A DNA stretch of 64,000 nt from Serilophus lunatus (taxonomy: Eukaryota > Chordata > Aves > Passeriformes > Eurylaimidae). The stretch is taken from NCBI GenBank assembly GCA_013399895.1, contig VXBA01006131.1, positions 123,725-187,724 of the forward strand, given 5' to 3'. Below, piece by piece: positions 23,901 to 38,429 of this stretch. The position numbers were made by a program, and so were the translations under genes. The notes below the pieces were generated by a model that worked only from the letters and a program-made list of their open reading frames with translations, had not been told where the DNA came from and ran no database searches. Each line of letters starts with the position of its first letter. The stretch's first letter is position 1.

Positions 23901-26900
23901 AGAATGGTATGAAATTACGGGGAAAGTATGAAATTAGGCTGCTTTAAACAATGGAGAAGGAATAAGTGCCACTGAGCAGAAATTTTTCAGATAATTCCAT
24001 AAAAAAAAACTTATGGCCAGTAGGTGGTACCCTTATTCCAAAAAATGAACAAGGGAGGGAAAAAATTAAAGTCAAATCACTGATAATTACCTTGATATTG
24101 TGAATATTTTCCTCCCCTATTAGCCACTGCAGACTCCAGCATACACTTTGTAAAGAGCACTGTGCGAGGGTAATGGAGGTTTATGCAAGACACTTGTGTA
24201 TAAACTGTGAAAGGATCACATTCTGTTATTGACAGTCTTATTGCTGAAACTAGACACTAGTTTTCCATGGTAGAATGTTTTAACTGTTTTGTAACCAGGC
24301 TTTTATGTATTCAAGAACTTGATATTCACAGTAAGTACATAAACCTCCGACTCACAGGTTGTAGTGAATATGATTAACTCAAAAATGCTAAAAGATGTTT
24401 TAAAAGTTTATGATTTATGAGAACAGTACAAATTCTTTTTTCTTTTTTGGAGGGGTGACGGTTTTTTTTCCATTGTTTTGTTTTGTTACTGATACAGGCT
24501 TCTTTACTGTTTTAGGCAGTTCTTAGAACATGGAAAGAAGTAATGAACAAAAATGACTTTAATAACATAGGTAAAATTTCTTCACCAAAAGGATTGTCAA
24601 GCTGGAAAAAGTTGCCCAGCAAAAAAGTGAAGTCTTTAGGTATTTAAAAGATGTGTAGATATAGTACTTAAGGACATGGTTCAGTGGTGGACTTGGCAGT
24701 GCTGGGTTAATGGTTGGATTTAATTATCTTAAAGTTCTTTTTCAACCTAAATGATTCTATGATTCTAGTCCATTGGAGATAAACTCTTTGAAATAGTTAG
24801 GGCAAAATTGGCAAATAAAAACCAGTCACAAGATGTTACAGTAGAATGGAAAGCCTTTCAAAGTGATCCTTGAAATTTTGGACCATTAATTGAAATTAGT
24901 ATAACAGGAAATTGCTTATAAGTATTGATTTATTTTTTTTTAATGTATAAACACAAACATCTACACTGGCTGTCTTAGAACCAGATACCTCAGTCTTAGG
25001 TTGCTTCAATGCTGAGTTGTATTGTTATTTTTTATATTGAGTAATATTTGATGACTAGCTTTCACTTCTGAAGGTTATTTATTACCTAACATCCCATACC
25101 CTATTGATTAACCCTGGATTTCAGCTGTGTTGAATAACAAGTAATACCTGAGATGGTACTTAACATAAATACTTCTGAAGATTACAAACAATTAAAACAA
25201 TTACAAGCTTCTCCCATCCATTATTCCCATTTATATAACCAGAATCAAGTTAAATTCATTTGAAAATGATTAAAAGTTATATTTTTCTTTTCTTTTTTTT
25301 TTTTTTTTACTACCTTCTCTGTAGTTCTTTTCATTTAAACCAAGAAGAATTGCAAATCTTGGCTATTGTGAGTACAAAATCTCTGATAGTTTTACAGGAG
25401 TCTAAAACAAATATATAAAAATATCTTAATAAAAAAGACTCTTTAATGAAATGAATTTAGTAAGCTGTTAACACCCATAGAGACCAGCTTCATTTGAAAA
25501 TATCTTCTGAACTAAATTTATCTTCAGGTCTTTGAAGATGCACGTAACTCAGAACCCAGCCTTCCCACTGAAGGCCTGTGCATAATGCTAGTAAAGATTG
25601 GGTGCCTGCAAATCTAACTTCATAGGTCCCTATTTTCTATTCCAGCACTTTACTAAACCAAACCAAAGCAGAACAATGAAAAGGAAATATAATTTTATCT
25701 GAATGGTTAGCTTCTTTAAGTGACAGCTCTGGGAAAATTACTCACGTGAGTGTAAATTTTATTGGTTCTCATTCTTCATCTCTATTTTTTTCTATTTTCT
25801 CCTGCCCTCCTGAATCCATCTGATATTGGTCTATGCTATGACTTTCAGACATCTTTCGAATTCTACTTCCCTTTCAATAGGCCTGGCTGCACTAGAAGCT
25901 TTTTTCCCACCCTTGTCAATTTTTTTTTTAAATTGCTGTAATAAAGGTCATAACTTATGTGTCCAGCCCTGTATGAAATGGAAAGAATTGATGTAGTTTA
26001 ATCCTTTCCAACCTTAGAATCCTTCTCCTATGCTATAACAGATTTTCTGATATCATCGTCATTTCCAAAGCTGAAAGCTCCTCTTCATCTTGGAGAAAAG
26101 TTATTTTACAAAACCCGCAATTCCAAATGTCCTTTCCAATCTTTAAAAAAAATCAAGTCATTGTGGAAATTACATTATAAAATTGTACTAGACAATTTAA
26201 TTAGTCTTCTGATTTTTTATCCCTAGATTTACAACTATAGCAAAAAAACACTCCTCTATTTATTCTCAGAACATTCCTTCCACGGTGAGTGCCCTGAGAT
26301 TGCCTGCTCTCACTATGAAACTTGTTTGTGGGCAATGAATTCTGCTTCCACAGTTGTCTTCTGGTCTCACTATTGAGTGTCTTGACTGAAGTAGGAACTT
26401 TCTCACAGTAGTGGGAACTGAGATATGCTGAGGGTAGACATCTAAACACAGAAACTCGGGACAACTCCAAGGTCCTGCAGTAGTGTCAGTGTCTATTCCC
26501 TGCAACCTCATGCACTCTGTTGACAATTATCAATGAGATACATGCATATTTATTTACATTTGTGCTGTTATATTAAAAATATGCACATGCTTGTGAATTT
26601 TAGAAAAGAATGAATAGCCTTATCAGCTCTAATTTGAATACTGTTTTAATACGACTGGAAGATTATTCTTACATTTTCTGGTTTTAACTTTGTTATAATT
26701 TCTTTATCATTCATAAAGCTCCTGGTTTATACTCAGCAGTCTTTACCAGTCTGCTAGCAACACCATTCACCTCTTTGGTTATGGAATTTTAAAATACATA
26801 CCTGGTCTTTAAATAAATTCTAGGTTTTGGATTTTATGCTAAAGCTACATCAATATGATTTTACAGTGTTGAAAATCTTTATCTAAAACAATGCTTAGCA

Positions 26901-29900
26901 AAAATGTAGTAGAAGACAAATGAAAATAAAGAGAATTTATTTGCAGGAATTGCTTTTAAAGTTAGATAAGCAAATAGGGAATTTTTGGGGGGCTTTTCTT
27001 GTGGCCACGAGATCACATTTTACACAAAATTGATGAGACTAAAGAAGAAGAAACATCAGAACAACATATTTGCAGCTGAAAAATGAGAACACATGGAGAT
27101 AACTCTTAATATTTCTCTGCTTTGTTTCATCTGCTTAGATAAATGATTTTTTCTTTTTTGATTTATTATTTTTGAATCTTAAGATTTGATACAATAGGAA
27201 GTGCTAATGTGGACACTAAAGGAAAGGAATTGGAAATATTTCTGAGGTTACTGCTTAGTCGTTAACTACACAGTGTCTTCTTTCCATCTAACTGAATTAT
27301 GTTAGCTCCAATCCCTCAGATACGCCAATACAAGCATAAATGTGGCCAAATGGTGTCTGAATTTCTTGTTTGATTTTAATGCAGTTTACAGAGTGGGTGG
27401 AAAGACAGGCAGAAGTGGGGCAGCATCACTAAAACACTAGTTTCAGTTTAGAGGAAATAGTGGTAACTGATTTTAATTAAATTTGTGTAACAAATCTGAA
27501 TACAACTTCTGAAAAAACTTAAACACCATCTATGTTTTATTTTCATGGCAATTGTCTCAAAGTGCCATCACTAAGACGAGCTTAATTATTAGAGATAATT
27601 TCTGAATTAGAATGTGAAATGAAGGCGTACACTCCTTTTGATTTCAGTGGTCTTTGGATTGTTTGGAATATCTTAAATTAAAAAACATCTTGGGAGCACT
27701 AGAAATATCTGAGTCATCCTTTGCTTTTTTACCAAATGACCTCTTCTTACATCCAATTCCTTTTCAGCAACTATGGAATTGCTACCTCCAGGCTCAAGGA
27801 ACAGTATAAGCTAAAGTAATTTCTCTGATTTTCCTTTTTTAGGTGGAATCCAGTTTGCCACCCTGCATGTTCATTGCCAAAGCATGGCAGGGCATCTCAA
27901 AATAAAAATGTCCTTCTGTAAAAGTGGTCTAGCATTTTAGCCCTACTTCTCTCTATATTCTTTCTTTTGCAGTAGCAAAAGAGAAAAAAAAAAGTTAAAT
28001 TTACTAGATTAACTGTTTCTTACAACTGTTCTCATTCTGATTAAAATAAAATTTTAAAAAAATCATCCAAAGAGAAGCTGTTAGGATGTCCTCATCTGAA
28101 TTCCAGTACAGCTGAAAAAGGAAAAAAAAATCACCTTGGATTCATAACGATTGTTTAGACGCTAGAGAAAACTAAAGAAAAATCAGCTGAGGCTTAGCAC
28201 TAGGAACATGTTGCAAATAGCAGTCGAAGTGCCAAAAACTCTGTTCTGAGGTGCCATATGGGAGAAAATATCTGTTTTCCAACAAAGGAGATAAAAAATG
28301 AACAATTGTCCTGAAGGCTATAAACATTTTTCTAATTACTTCTTTGTGTCTCTCACATTTTTGTCTGAAAACTGCAGTGAACTGAAGCAAACAGGGAGAG
28401 CAGAAATAATTCCTGATTGTGAAATTTTATGTCATTAAAGACTGAAGCCTGAAAACTTGGTCTATTAAAGCAAGTGCAAAGGAAGCGGTTAAGCCACTGA
28501 ATGCAGTGTTTTAGAACAGTGGGACAAGCAGGAGAAGTTCCCAAAAGAGTTCTAGTACTTTTACACCACATTTATGAAATTATGAATTTTATCCTTTGGC
28601 ATAAAGACTGTTTTGGAAGAAAGGTGCTTTTCTGTAGCTCATACTGAGATGAGGAAAGAGGAAGGAGGCCCTCTATTTCAGGTTTCTGAAATTCAGAAGT
28701 TCAGTTTCTTGAGAAAACTTCTTTAACATTTGCTTTTGTCAGAGAGAAGGAGCTTTAAGCCTCTAGCTTCCTACTCCAAGTTGAATTAAAGATCCTTTTA
28801 CCATTAAAAGACTTTTGAGGCTATTTTAATAATCTTGGTCTATTTAATTACAACACTAAATTGACGAAGAGAAAATAAAGGCGAAAAAAGTCCAAACCCT
28901 AGGTAGAACTTTTGCTTTTTCATGAGTATTGGAAGTAGTTATTCACACATACTTCAGATAAGCATCTGGCCCACAAACTATCCTGGCATAGAAAAAGGTT
29001 TGTTTTCTTTTTTAAGAGCTAGGAATCTTTCCAAGACATCCTGACTACTGGGAACAGAACGTCTGACCAAAGTATGCTCACCAGATGGTAGATGTTTTCA
29101 TGTGGGTAAATATTAAAAAAGTTCTAAATCTATGCAAACTGGGAAGTAGGGGTGGAAAAAGGTTTGCTGTTGTTTTCTAGTTTTAGTTGCTTCTGCAACT
29201 AATAAATGTGAGAGGAAAAACAAACAAACAAAACCCAGAAACAACTCCTCCCTTCCCTCCCCCCTGAAAACCCAAAGCAAAGGAAAAACTAAACAAAAAA
29301 ACCCCACAAAGCTAAATTTAGTGGAAAAAAGAGAAATATTTTCTTATGTTTACTGGATCTGACCTATCACTAATGATTAATTTGAGAAACTTTAGAGTTA
29401 AAAGCCTATTTTCTTTTTTTTTTTTTTTTAATTTACTTAGTATGTCTGTTACTTTGTTATTTAGAAAACCCAACTTGCTGTAGCAAAGGAAGTGTGGGGG
29501 AAAAAACTCAAAAGGCCTGCTTTATGGACCAGCTGAAATTGTCATGGAACCAGCTCCCGGCCACCACTCCTGCCAGCTAGGCAGGAGCACAGGGCACTGT
29601 GGGGCAATGTCTCTGGCATGCTAGGTCCTCACCCTCTCAGAATATTTTAACTATTGATGGATGTAAGCTATGGCAAAGACACTGCATTGAGCAATGGCTT
29701 TGCTGAGCTCTCCTGTTCCGCTGGTTTCCCTGGAGGATCTGTGACTTCAGGCAAAGTGAGGAGAGAGGAATACCACCAAAGCCAGCCAGTGGTAAGGTTT
29801 AAGCCACTACAGCTGTCAGCTGACTAGATGTAAGTCAGAAGACTACAGTGCTATAGCACCCAAGCAGTCCTCTTGATGATTTGGCATGCCAAGTTTAGCA

Positions 29901-32900
29901 ATCTCAGCAGGAGCATGCACCTCTAACTTAAACATCTGCAAAAATATTTTCTGGTTTAGTAATTTATCTCAGATTTAAAACCACGTAGGCAGCAAGAGGG
30001 TATGCTGACACCACAGTTTCAGTTTGATCAGTGTAGTTCAACCAAAAGAAAGCTGGCTGACATGACAAAAATTTCATATCTGAAGTGCCATAGTGAAGTA
30101 GTGCAAAGTAATTGAAAAGTTCTAAGTATGGTGAGCTTCAGATCACATATCCACAGGGCCCATGAAATGGAAGAAATGTCACAGTCAAAAGGCAAGGCAG
30201 CAGAAATAACTATTTTGCTTTCCTTGCACTGAACTTTAAATAGCTAAGACAGCTTCTCTCTCATGCTCCCCTCTCTACCAAGAAACCTATTGCTTATGTT
30301 GCCTTTCCGTTTATGTGTGTTTTTACTTGTGAAAGTGTGTGCCTGCAGTGAGCAAGTGAGTAGAAAAATCTGTATATGAAGAAAATGATGACAGAAATAG
30401 GTAATGCAGAAATGCAACCACTTTTTTCCCCCCTCCACTCCTCAGAAAGTCTATGTCTATGAAAATAAATAAATAAAACCAAACAATAGCCACAAATTAT
30501 CAAAACAATGAGACGCATTGGCCAGAATTTCACAATATTTTTTCCTTTAGGACAGTGCAAGATAGATGTTCAATTTTTAATGAGCATCCAAAAAAAATGC
30601 ATTCATTTACGAAGTACTTAGAAACATAACAGGAATATAACTTACATTTGTGGAGATGATGGAAATACATGATACAAGGAAATTAGGTTTCATAAAGCAG
30701 AACTGAAGAAATCTGATATCTTGCTGCTGACAGAAGAAAGGAAAGTTGGACAAAGGGAATTTTTCCAGTAATATGGCCTTAGTTGTGTGTCTATTTCCTC
30801 AGAAACTTCTGAAACCAAGATATTATAACATTTTTTCTAGAACAATGCTTACCGCTTAAGTGTGCTTTTATGACTTAGATACCTTCTCTCAAATATGCTA
30901 TTAGTAAAACAGTTGAATCCAGTTTCATACCAGTTACATGACTCCTATTCCTTTATTCTATAATGTTAGGTTCTTGGAAAGAACAAATATATTTCCTCAG
31001 TTTAAAAGAGAAAAGATGAGCTTTCAAATAGAACAAGAAAAGAAAAAAATAATTCAAAAGTTTGTGGTCAAGGTAAGTATACTAATTATAATCAATATTC
31101 AGGAAAAGTAACATCTGTTTACGAAATACATGCAACAGCTTGGCAAGAGATATTGCCCAAGAGATTATATTCTATGGAATTGGCTTAGTATCAGAAGAAA
31201 GAGTGATTAACTGTACAAATGTCATGTCCAAATTATTTCTCACACACTGCTTTGAAAAAAAAAGTGGTTTCTCTCCTTTGCAAGATAAAGTCTTTAGTGC
31301 AGAAGGCAGCTGTAGATGTGGGGTTTTGCAACTATATTTTTAATGAATTTATGTATGCACATGCCACACTTACCTAAAAAGCCTTACTTGCTTTTTGTTT
31401 GTTTTAATGTGAGAAGTAGTTAACACAAATATATACATAAACATTTTTTCTCCTTTGAACATATTGCATAGCTCACTTTGAATGCTTAAAAAAAGGATCT
31501 CTGAGAAAAATTTACTGACTGTCATTTGTGTCATTTATTCTCCAAATGTAGGAATTTCTACATAAACTAAAAATTGTTCCTTTCCAAAATCAAAATATGA
31601 TGATGGAAGAAAAGTGACTTGAGGTACTTTGAAGGAGGAGGACCACATATTGATTTTAATATACAGTTTTGACAGAGAGAAGGGATGAAACATAGGGAAG
31701 AAACTGCATCTTTGAAAGGTAGCAGACAACCACTAGAGAGAAGATCTGTTCAGGCCTTTCTTTTTGTTTTGTTTGCCTACCTGGAAACTTGCTATTCAGC
31801 TCTGTGGAAGAGGGAAACCCAGCTCATTTTGCAAATGCAAAGCCAGACTGCTGCCAGGAACCATTTCCAGGAGCGATTAACAAAACCAGTTTGCTGTGTG
31901 AGATTTTTATGGAGTTAAAATTGTGTGCATATAATTTTGATACAATCAGATAGTGCACCCTTAGAGTTGTATGGAAAAAAAACCCCAAGAATTAGTACTT
32001 TTCTCTTGAAAGGGTGTCTCATTATAGCATGCTTATTGTCTTCTCAACAGATGTCGCATTTAAATGTCGTAAGCAATGGCCAAATGCAGGAAGTAATTCT
32101 GAGAAATAAATGACAGTGAGAGTTCCAGTTTCCTGAATGGCGATGAAAGTGATTTGCCAATATTCACCCAAGATGATGTTAATTTACTCAGTATTGAAAT
32201 TAAAGAGAACAGAAGGGAATGCTGTGCGTGCTGGTAAAAGTGTAACATGAAATTAGAGTAGATTCTAAAGTTGCAAATGGACTGAAATGTCCCAAGTGAT
32301 GTCAGCACAAAGAAAGGGACTTACAGTAGCAGTAAAGGCTGGTATAAGCATTTAACTTATACCTTTAGATCTCTGCATTTACTAGTGCAAGATATACTAA
32401 AGAAAAAAGCCAGAGCAATTTAAATTGTTGCTCTAGACTTCAGTTTGATCAGCAATTTTAAACCCGGATTTTCGGAACATGGCGAACTTACATTTGAGAA
32501 AGTAAAATATTCAATGGCTCATTAACAAACTTCCTTTAAATATGCTTTTTCCTCTTGAGTTATATGTACATTTTTTAGAAGTTAAATGAATGGAAATGTG
32601 GTATCTACAGTTAAAAGAAGACTGAATGATACTGTGGTTAAAGAGAAGGTCATTAAGTCAAAGGGTCTTTTTGTATCTTACATTTATTTTGAAAAAATAT
32701 TACAGGTAGTGTGGCAGTGATAAGACCTGCTTCTTGTGATATTTCCTCTCCAACTCTGGTAGACATAAATGGCCCAGTGCTGCACTAGAGCAGGCTGGAC
32801 AGACAGCCTGTCTTTATGTTCCACATCAGTGTGTATGCCCAAGGCAAATGCTTTTGAATGCTGAGTCTGTTCTCTTCTGAGACAGCAAAAAGAAAGCAGT

Positions 32901-35788
32901 TCTGGGGGCCATTATAAGTATCTTTTTGTTGTAAAAGGGTTAATACAATGATGATACTCTGACAAACCACCACCTTTAAATGACAATTTAAGTGCAATAG
33001 TACAGCAGAAATACACACACATAATATTTACTTAACTTTCCCTTGCAAAAATTAGATTTTAATCTTCTCTACTTACATTTCTCAGGATAAATGAAGCCTC
33101 ATCACAAAGAAATCTTTGAAGCTAGTTTTGAAAATTAAGAGTAGGGATTTTTGCATACCAGTTTTGGTTTTTCCCCCCCCGGTAATGTCTTATTTAGTAT
33201 CTTTTTTTTTTTTGATGCAGTTATCTGGGAAGAAAACCCACTTTAATAACCCCAGGAGAGGGTCCAAGAAACTGTGCATGTCTTCTGCTTGTTTTTAAAA
33301 AATAGTGCCTGTCTCTTAAGAAATGGCAACATTTCATAGAGTGCAAACACAATACCTTTGAGACTGAGAATTCACAGCCTGAGATTTCCATTGCTGTCCA
33401 GCAGGTTTTCCTGAACTGACAAAGGTAAACCCAACGTTAATGGATAAATAGCAAGAAAGAAGTAAGGCAGCTATTTAACTGTCTGAACGAAGGAAATGAG
33501 CATCAGCTTTTGGTGTTCATCTTTCTTTGTTAAATGTGAAACTCCTACATAAGCCCAGCAAAGGGCTAGAAAAGGATTTAATATTTCCAAGCTCCACATT
33601 GAATTTTAAGAACCTTTTAACACCTTTTGAGACAAAATGGAATTTTATTTGAGGCCTGGTAGCAGGTAGCTTGTCAGTTGAAAAATATCTAGAAATGTGG
33701 GTGAAAAATAGTTTAGTATCTGCCCAGATGCCAATTCAATTTCATGCTAATTTAACAGCAAACTACTGTTATGGAAATGCTATTGCAATTAATCTTTCTC
33801 TGTATTTAATTTCATTGTTAACCTAACATGTAATAAATAAGACTTTAGATCAAGATGGGGATTCATATTCCTTCTTTTAAAGCTGAACAAATTATCCTCA
33901 TTTCAAGATAGTATTTATGAGGAAGATATTGAACATCCCTGCTGTGAAGAATGGTGTGCTGATAGGAAATTATCTGTAAAAGTTACTATATATTGTATGG
34001 TTTTATCTAGTTTTATATATATTATATGTAGTCACACAAAAATAGATCTCCTGTATCTCTAATTATCTCAGAAATGAACATGTAGCCCAAACCACTTGCA
34101 TCGCTTTTCAATAGAGTCAATAGAAGGAACCAGATGTTAGACAACTGCTGTACACTGAGACGAGTCTGGACAATCTCCTCTTTCTCTTCTTCTACAGCAT
34201 AAGCATCATTATAGCCTTGATCTACATGACTGACTGTTCTGCTTAATGGCATGAATATCTAGGTGACACAGTATGCATTTGCTGTGACGAAACTAGTAAA
34301 AGACGAAAGATCTCAGAAGATGCAGCCTAAAGACACCAAAATTTTTGGAGCTTATTTTCAATTTAGTATTCCAGAATGGCTAAAACTAAAATGAAAAAGA
34401 CAAATATTTTTATAGATGTATATGTATATATACAATTATTTTGCAAAATCACACTTTCAGTCTTCTATGATATTTAGGTTGCCCTAGCTCCCATTAAGAG
34501 GAGTAGAAGTTCAATAATTTTCATCTCCGAGGACTAAGGAGTAAAGAACAAAGATTAAGCCTCTTGGGTTTTTTTTATCTGAAAAGCCGGTGGAGTGGCG
34601 GAGGTACTCCAAATAATTTTTCTTTGTATACAGCATGTGAAATCAAAATCATCTAATTTTGTTTTCATTATAATACATCTGTATTTTACACTTGTTTTTA
34701 CAAAACATTATTCTTTACTATCTGAGGATATGACGCTGCTAAAGCTCATGACACACGATCTACGTTACTACTCATAATTTAATATTTATTTAACTGTAGT
34801 CTAAAAATCCCACAAATTTTACGAGAGTAGTAAAAACTATCACTTCCATCAGACTCTCTGAAATGCTTTGCAACAAAAGCTGATGTCATCTTCAGTTTTT
34901 AAGGCAGTTAAACATGGGCCTTTTTCCTTTAACAAGTTTCCAAAATGAAATCTTTTATAAGGTGTCATAGTTTGTTGTTTATTTAACTTTTAACAATTCA
35001 ATAATAAACAAGTTTCAAACATCCCTTTATAAAAGCAAAAACATTAGAGAATACTGAAAAGAGAGTAAAACAGAGTATCATGTTAGAAGATTGGTCTAAA
35101 AATAACACATTCTTATAGCACCTTAGTGAATCATAATACATATTTTAAATATTCTAAAACTGGTTTGCCTGAAAGTTGTTTCTGCCAAAAATGAAGGGTA
35201 CATATCCTTTTAATTCACAGTGAATACTATTTTACTTCCCAAGAATTCCCTGTGTCAGAGGAATACATGGAGATATTTACGTAAAGAAATGCAGAAAACA
35301 AATTGGCTTTCAGTTAAAGACAAAAAAGGGCCCAGAGATGTTATATACTGAGGAATCCGAATTCCAATTGGAACAATACATGTATGTGAGTTAAGAACAG
35401 ATCCATCACTGTGCAGACCACAGTGAAATATTTTCAGTGTTCGCATTTCAGTATGAAAGTATTGATGACCACAAATAGAGTCAGAAAATACACACTAAGA
35501 GAATCATCTGTGTACACCAATGAATGGAGCTTTGTAACTCTGTTAATCAGTGGAAAGAGGAAAATTCAAACTTTGAGAAGTATTAGTGAAGATGTAAACG
35601 AACATGGAGAAAAAACATATCTTCAAATATATCTTTTTGAAATCATTCTGCAACTCATTTATTGTTGATTTTATGGCTTTTTTTTTTTCAAAATCTGGCA
35701 ACCTTTTTAATGTGAATCAGTGGAAGAAAATACACATTCAATGAAGAAGAACCTAAATGCATTACAGTGAGTGTTCAAAACAGTTTAT
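20911..35788. other. Intergenic region, no gene recognised
   Basis: This is AT-rich intergenic DNA between NTS and MGAT4C. One CR1 tail (24570-24769) is listed separately. An A/C-rich low-complexity stretch lies near 29215-29310 and homopolymer T runs near 25296-25309 and 29416-29429. The open frames here are short and show no family similarity that I recognise. Confidence 0.6.
24570..24769 (+). mobile_element. CR1 LINE 3' fragment, sense
   Basis: This is a diverged CR1 3' end in sense orientation. It includes TTAAGGACATGGTTCAGTGG, TTGGCAGTGCTGGGTTAATG and TCTTTTTCAACCTAAATG, and finishes with ATTCTATGATTCTA. It is 5' truncated and non-coding. Confidence 0.93.
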
Positions 35789-35880
35789 GTAACTGCATTC
35801 TGGCCTCTCATGAAGTAAATATATTGTTAATTACGTAACTGTATTCTGGCCTCTCATGGAATAAATGTATTCTTAATTAC
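35789..35880. repeat. 46-base tandem duplication
   Basis: Two adjacent 46-base copies (35789-35834 and 35835-35880) each begin gtaactg and end cttaattac or gttaattac. Both contain the block attctggcctctcatg. They differ at about five positions, so the duplication is local and not very recent. No function is apparent. Confidence 0.93.
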
Positions 35881-36305
35881 TTTTTCCAAATCAACTCAAA
35901 TTCAACAATAAGAGTGGGGCATGCCTTTTTTCCTAGCATATGCCATTATCCACAGCTGAGGAAATCTTTCTGTGAGGGCATTTGTGAGTTTGACCTCCTA
36001 AGACTGTAACAACCAGATGAGAGTTCTCACTGCTAAGCCATTATATCAAAGATGAGACTCATTCTTCCTATTACTTTGAAAAGGAAAGCTGTTTTCTTGG
36101 GTTTATAATTCAAAAATACCATTTAAATTACTTAGGCTTATGTTGAGACCATTTAATTTGTACTAACCATTTGCATTGTTTATGGTTTTGATTACAAGAA
36201 TATTTGAAATTTTAGAATTGAATGTATTTTCAATTCTAATTTAGAATATTGCTTCAGTCATACTACATTTTTGAAGTAAAGTAAATTTATTGTTCCTGGT
36301 TAACC

Positions 36306-36403
36306 TCAGGAACCTGGTCTAGTAGAAGGTGTCCCTGACCATGGCAGGAGGATTGGAACTATGTGACGATTAAGGCTCTTTCAAAACCATTCTGTGATTC
36401 TAT
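36306..36403 (+). mobile_element. CR1 LINE 3' fragment, sense
   Basis: This short CR1 tail contains CTGGTCTAGTAGAAGGTGTC, CCATGGCAGGAGGATTGGAA and a final CATTCTGTGATTCTATGA. It is non-coding and heavily truncated. Confidence 0.93.
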
Positions 36404-38423
36404 GAAAGGAAAAATAGAAGAATCACAGCTTATTAAAAGAAATGGGGAAGGAGTAATAACTGGTTATCAACTAATTATTTTATAAACACAGAAGATCAAT
36501 ATTAAAAAACTAGTCCTTCATAAATATTTATAATAATTTAAGATTAACATGGATTTGCTCTTTTTTTAAAAAGTTGTGTTATTTTCCTCTTCAGGTTGAA
36601 CATGTATGACAATTTTAATCTATTTTACTGAAGATGTGTATATGAAAAACAGAGATTTAAGTGTGTATTAAGGAACAAAGAAACGAAGACTTTCTTTGAG
36701 AGAAAGATAATTTTCTGAATTATGTAGAAGCATATATCAAAAGATTTGTTTGACAACGTACTTAAGGGGATTTTCTAAACAGGGACCTGAATTTGTCCAT
36801 GTTTATAAATGAGGAAAAGCAATTGCATTGATGCTTTGTGTAGATTATTAAAATAATTTATCCTTCTGAAATAGCCATGTTAGGTTTGGATGTGCTCATA
36901 GAGTAGTTAGTTCATTCTTGGTCAGTGTAGGCATTCTTGAAATTTAATTCTTGCCTTCCAGGTTTAACTAAATCCCATAAATACAATCAGATGATAACCA
37001 TAATATTCATGAGACTGACGATCATCTGTTTATCTGTATCACTCTTGCTACTCACTCGTTTTTTAGTCTGTCTACTGAGACAGGAATTTCTCAGAAGAAA
37101 AAACTCCACAGATTCTGCTAATCTGAATGAATGCACATAGTATAAATCATATGCCTTATAACCTCCCTCTGTGATGCACTGTGTGATGAAAACTGAAGGA
37201 ACTTTTCGACTTTTTGTCTAAAGCCAGGCAAAATACTCTCAATATATATGGGGAATATGCTTACCAGAGGCAGAGGGAAGATGTCTACATACCTTAACAT
37301 GACTAAAGGTATAAAACTGAAAAAAAAAAACACCCCAGAAAAAAATTTAGAAACATATTAATTTCTCATTGAATATGGATTCTACATTTTACGTCTCGTC
37401 TATTGACTATAAATCACCCAGAACAGACTGAAGATTACATTATCCTCCAATTGATTAACCCAGTGCATTTTGCATTTTTATCGTACATTAACTGGACAGG
37501 TAGATATAGAAGGCATAACAGTCTTCTGTTATGCTAAAAGCATGCTGTAGTATTTAGCTATGTGCAAATATCTCAGAGGGAGCTCTGCACATCATGAAGG
37601 AACAGAAAATGTTGATGCTGGGATCTGTTAAGATGCCTGTCTAAGGGAACAGTGCTGCCCTTGAGGTGCTTGAGTTTGATAGTGACATAGTACTGAAGCA
37701 GAAGTCCTGCTTACTGTGAGGCATTTTGTTCAAGTAAGGAGAGTAAATTGGTCCCCTAAGTAATATAGAATCCAACTAGTGCTCATTTCAGTGAAAGGGC
37801 ACAGAAAAAAGAACAAAGGATATTTGTTGAGACAAAGTAACAGATACAATTATCTATTTTTTACATAATTGTCTAGTCAGGTTTATAATTTTACATACAT
37901 TCCCTTTTGAAAAGGAGTTGCAATGATTAGCCACAATATTTTCTTATAGTGCTCAGAAGGAAACTGCCTGTTTCAGGACAGATTTCCTTGTCACAACTGC
38001 CTGTAAAAGAAACACATCACCAACTACAGTACAAACGCATACTACCATAAGATTTTAAGTTTTTATGTGCATACGGTGCAATCCAATTTCTTTTCACAAC
38101 ATAGTGATCATAGATTTAAATCTTTTTGGCAATTATAAGATGGTTTTTTTGTTCTGTATAGTCCATAAGACCTCTCTTACAGAAAAATAATAATAAGAAA
38201 AGGGTTGAAAAGTCTCCTAAAAAATTCAAAATTAGTCAACAAATAAATGTTTGTATATTGCCTGACCAAACTAGTAAAAAATAAATTGCTTTACTGGTTT
38301 TGCAGTTTCCCCGTATTTTCTGTGCCTCTAGTGAAGAGCTGGAAGTGTCATTTTTTCTGGGGAATGGCACCAGTTGGGACCCATGTGATTGTATGCACTC
38401 TGTAGCTGCTCAGCTGGCTTTGT
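36404..38423. other. Intergenic region / MGAT4C 3' UTR side
   Basis: This is AT-rich DNA immediately 3' of the MGAT4C stop codon on the minus strand. It must include the 3' UTR of that gene, but no single cleavage site stands out. No other gene or repeat family was recognised. Confidence 0.5.
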
Positions 38424-38429
38424 TTTATT
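38424..38429 (-). terminator. MGAT4C: AATAAA overlapping the MGAT4C stop codon
   Basis: On the minus strand the last codons read CAA TAA AAC A, so a canonical AATAAA hexamer (38429-38424) straddles the stop codon. If used, it would give an extremely short 3' UTR. It may well be fortuitous. Confidence 0.3.
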
